From assembly GCF_002506585.1 (NCBI RefSeq), contig NZ_DAXW01000001.1:64094-86856 (forward strand): 22,763 bases of DNA, in the 5' to 3' direction. The stretch is from Methanoculleus sp. UBA430 (GTDB taxonomy: Archaea; Halobacteriota; Methanomicrobia; Methanomicrobiales; Methanoculleaceae). The translations under genes were made by a program, and so were the position numbers. The number at the start of each line of letters is the position of its first letter. Within the stretch, counting starts at the first letter, position 1. Of this stretch, positions 21,758 through 22,763 are shown piece by piece. The notes beneath the pieces are model-generated. The model did no database searches and was not told where the DNA came from. It saw only the letters and a program-made list of their open reading frames with translations.

Positions 21758-22763
21758 TCACTCCAGGACGCCCTCCCGGTCGGGTCTTGGTTCCACCAGG
21801 TCCCGCACCGGGGTCGCCTCGAGTGCCCGCCCGCTCTCGGCACTGTATTCACCGATGCGACGGTGGACGTGCTCGACCATGCCCCCGGTGGTGATGATGA
21901 GTGAGTTCTCCCCGATCAGGGCTTTTAAGATGCACTTGTCGATGACACCGTAGGTGTAGTCCAGGAGGATCCGCTCCCGGTTGGCGAACTCCTTGGCCCG
22001 GGTGCCCATCGCCCCGATGTGCTCGACCGCGCCCTGCTCCACGAGCGCTCGCAACTCGTCGCCGCCGATCCGGTCGGCGTTGCAGAGGTAGATCGTCCCG
22101 ACTTCGTCACGGGTCGGGGTGTGGCCGCGCAGTTCTCGCTCGATCCGGTCGGTGAACTCGAGCACGTTCTTTGGAGGAACGCCACGGTCGATGACGCCCC
22201 GGAGACCGAGCTCGTTGTAGAGGTCGAGAAGAGCAGGTGGTTTCAGCCTGGCGGCAGCGAGGAGACTGTGATCAGAGAAGACCTCTTCCGGCGGCCCGCG
22301 GGCGAGGACACGCCCCCGTTCCATCAGGATGACCGAGTCGGCCCAGCGGTAGGCGAGTTCGACGTCGTGCGTGGATATCAGCACCGTCCGGCCCCCGGAG
22401 GCGAGCTCGTCGAGGAGTTCCATCACCTCCTCGGAACTTGCCGGGTCGAGGGTATTGGTCGGTTCATCGAAGACCAGGACCGCCGGCTCCATTGCGAGGA
22501 TGCCGGCGATGGCGACTCGTTTCTTCTCGCCGCCGGAGAGGTGGTGGGGCGGCCGTTTCTCGTAGCCGTGGAGCCCGACGTACCCGAGCGCGTCCCGGAC
22601 CGCTCGCCGGACGGCGTCGGGAGAAAGACCGAGGTTCACCGGACCGAACGCCACGTCCGCTTCAACGGTCGGGGCGATGATCTGGACGTCGGGGTTCTGG
22701 AAGACGAACCCGACCCGGCGGCGGAGGTCCCGGAGGCTCCGGTTGTCGTAGGCGAGCGGCCGG
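21758..22763 (-). CDS. cbiO: ECF/CbiO-type ABC transporter ATPase, 5' end outside the window, with C-terminal extension
   Basis: Partial gene: the frame is open to the window edge, so about 335 residues are visible and the Walker A motif lies outside. The first visible part reads RRRVGFVFQNPDVQIIAPT, the Q-loop typical of energy-coupling-factor ATPases, followed by VEADVAFGPVNLGL. The signature LSGGEKKRVAIAG, Walker B AVLVFDEPTNTLD and H-loop LISTHDVELAY are intact. In the known family such ATPases power uptake of cobalt, nickel or vitamins with a T and an S component. After the normal end, roughly 115 more residues follow (about 21761-22108, starting near GTIYLCNADRIGG and ending past SLIITTGGMVEHVHRRI). 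They look like a separate alpha/beta domain that I cannot name. A GTG at 22654 is an internal codon, not the start. Confidence 0.88.
   Translation of the reverse strand, partial: RPLAYDNRSLRDLRRRVGFVFQNPDVQIIAPTVEADVAFGPVNLGLSPDAVRRAVRDALGYVGLHGYEKRPPHHLSGGEKKRVAIAGILAMEPAVLVFDEPTNTLDPASSEEVMELLDELASGGRTVLISTHDVELAYRWADSVILMERGRVLARGPPEEVFSDHSLLAAARLKPPALLDLYNELGLRGVIDRGVPPKNVLEFTDRIERELRGHTPTRDEVGTIYLCNADRIGGDELRALVEQGAVEHIGAMGTRAKEFANRERILLDYTYGVIDKCILKALIGENSLIITTGGMVEHVHRRIGEYSAESGRALEATPVRDLVEPRPDREGVLE

Noticed and set aside
1..22763. CRISPR array, insertion sequence, integrase or prophage
   Set aside because: I saw no regularly spaced direct repeats, transposase or integrase motifs, or phage structural genes by eye. 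A systematic repeat search was not possible.

Overview
The window looks like chromosomal DNA from a GC-rich euryarchaeon, most likely a Methanomicrobiales methanogen close to Methanoculleus. This is inferred from several things seen here: a surface-layer-like protein with an archaeosortase PGF-CTERM tail, the archaeal fibrillarin/Nop5 pair and archaeal Cbf5, an archaeal-type thymidylate synthase, tRNA genes without an encoded CCA, and TATA boxes spaced like archaeal promoters. No methanogenesis gene lies in the window, so the genus is an inference.

Layout. Positions 1-344 hold no gene but carry a strong GC hairpin. Positions 345-2657 (-) encode a large S-layer-type glycoprotein behind an AT-rich promoter. 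A 493-base gene-free stretch follows; half of it is very GC-rich and hairpin-dense and may hold an RNA gene. Positions 3151-5772 (+) carry a thymidylate synthase, tRNA-Gln(CTG), a TIM-barrel isomerase-like protein and an MntA/HepT (MNT-HEPN) toxin-antitoxin pair. Positions 5810-9284 (-) carry a DUF1614 membrane protein, fibrillarin, Nop5 and a TctA-like (DUF112) permease. Positions 9400-11183 (+) carry hemD, cbf5 and tRNA-Ser(GGA). Positions 11417-12687 (+) carry a double-CDGSH iron-sulfur protein and a RelB/RelE-type toxin-antitoxin pair. Positions 12718-17029 (-) carry a CPBP protease, an MFS transporter, an aldo/keto reductase and a membrane-anchored Cache-type sensor protein. Positions 17302-18012 (-) encode a small multidrug-export family protein, diverging from a small unknown ORF and a polyprenol-kinase-like membrane protein (+). 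Positions 19048-22763 (-) carry a CDF metal transporter with a Cys-rich tail, pyruvate kinase, and the 3' part of an ECF/CbiO-type ABC ATPase with an extra C-terminal domain that runs off the window end.

How the genes work together. Nop5 and fibrillarin are protein parts of the C/D guide-RNA 2'-O-methylation machine, and Cbf5 is the catalytic part of the H/ACA pseudouridylation machine. They lie about 2 kb apart with two tRNA genes nearby, so this segment is an RNA-maturation neighbourhood. HemD feeds the tetrapyrrole pathway (F430, corrinoids), which would fit the metal-import type ATPase at the right edge, although the two are not adjacent. Two toxin-antitoxin modules of different types are embedded among housekeeping genes. 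Many genes have a TATA-like box 26-30 bases before the start codon, implying leaderless transcripts. I found no CRISPR array, insertion sequence or prophage. The most unusual points are the shifted histidine in HepT, the Cys clusters at the ends of ThyA and the CDF protein, the extra domain on the ATPase, and the structured gene-free region at 2921-3085.
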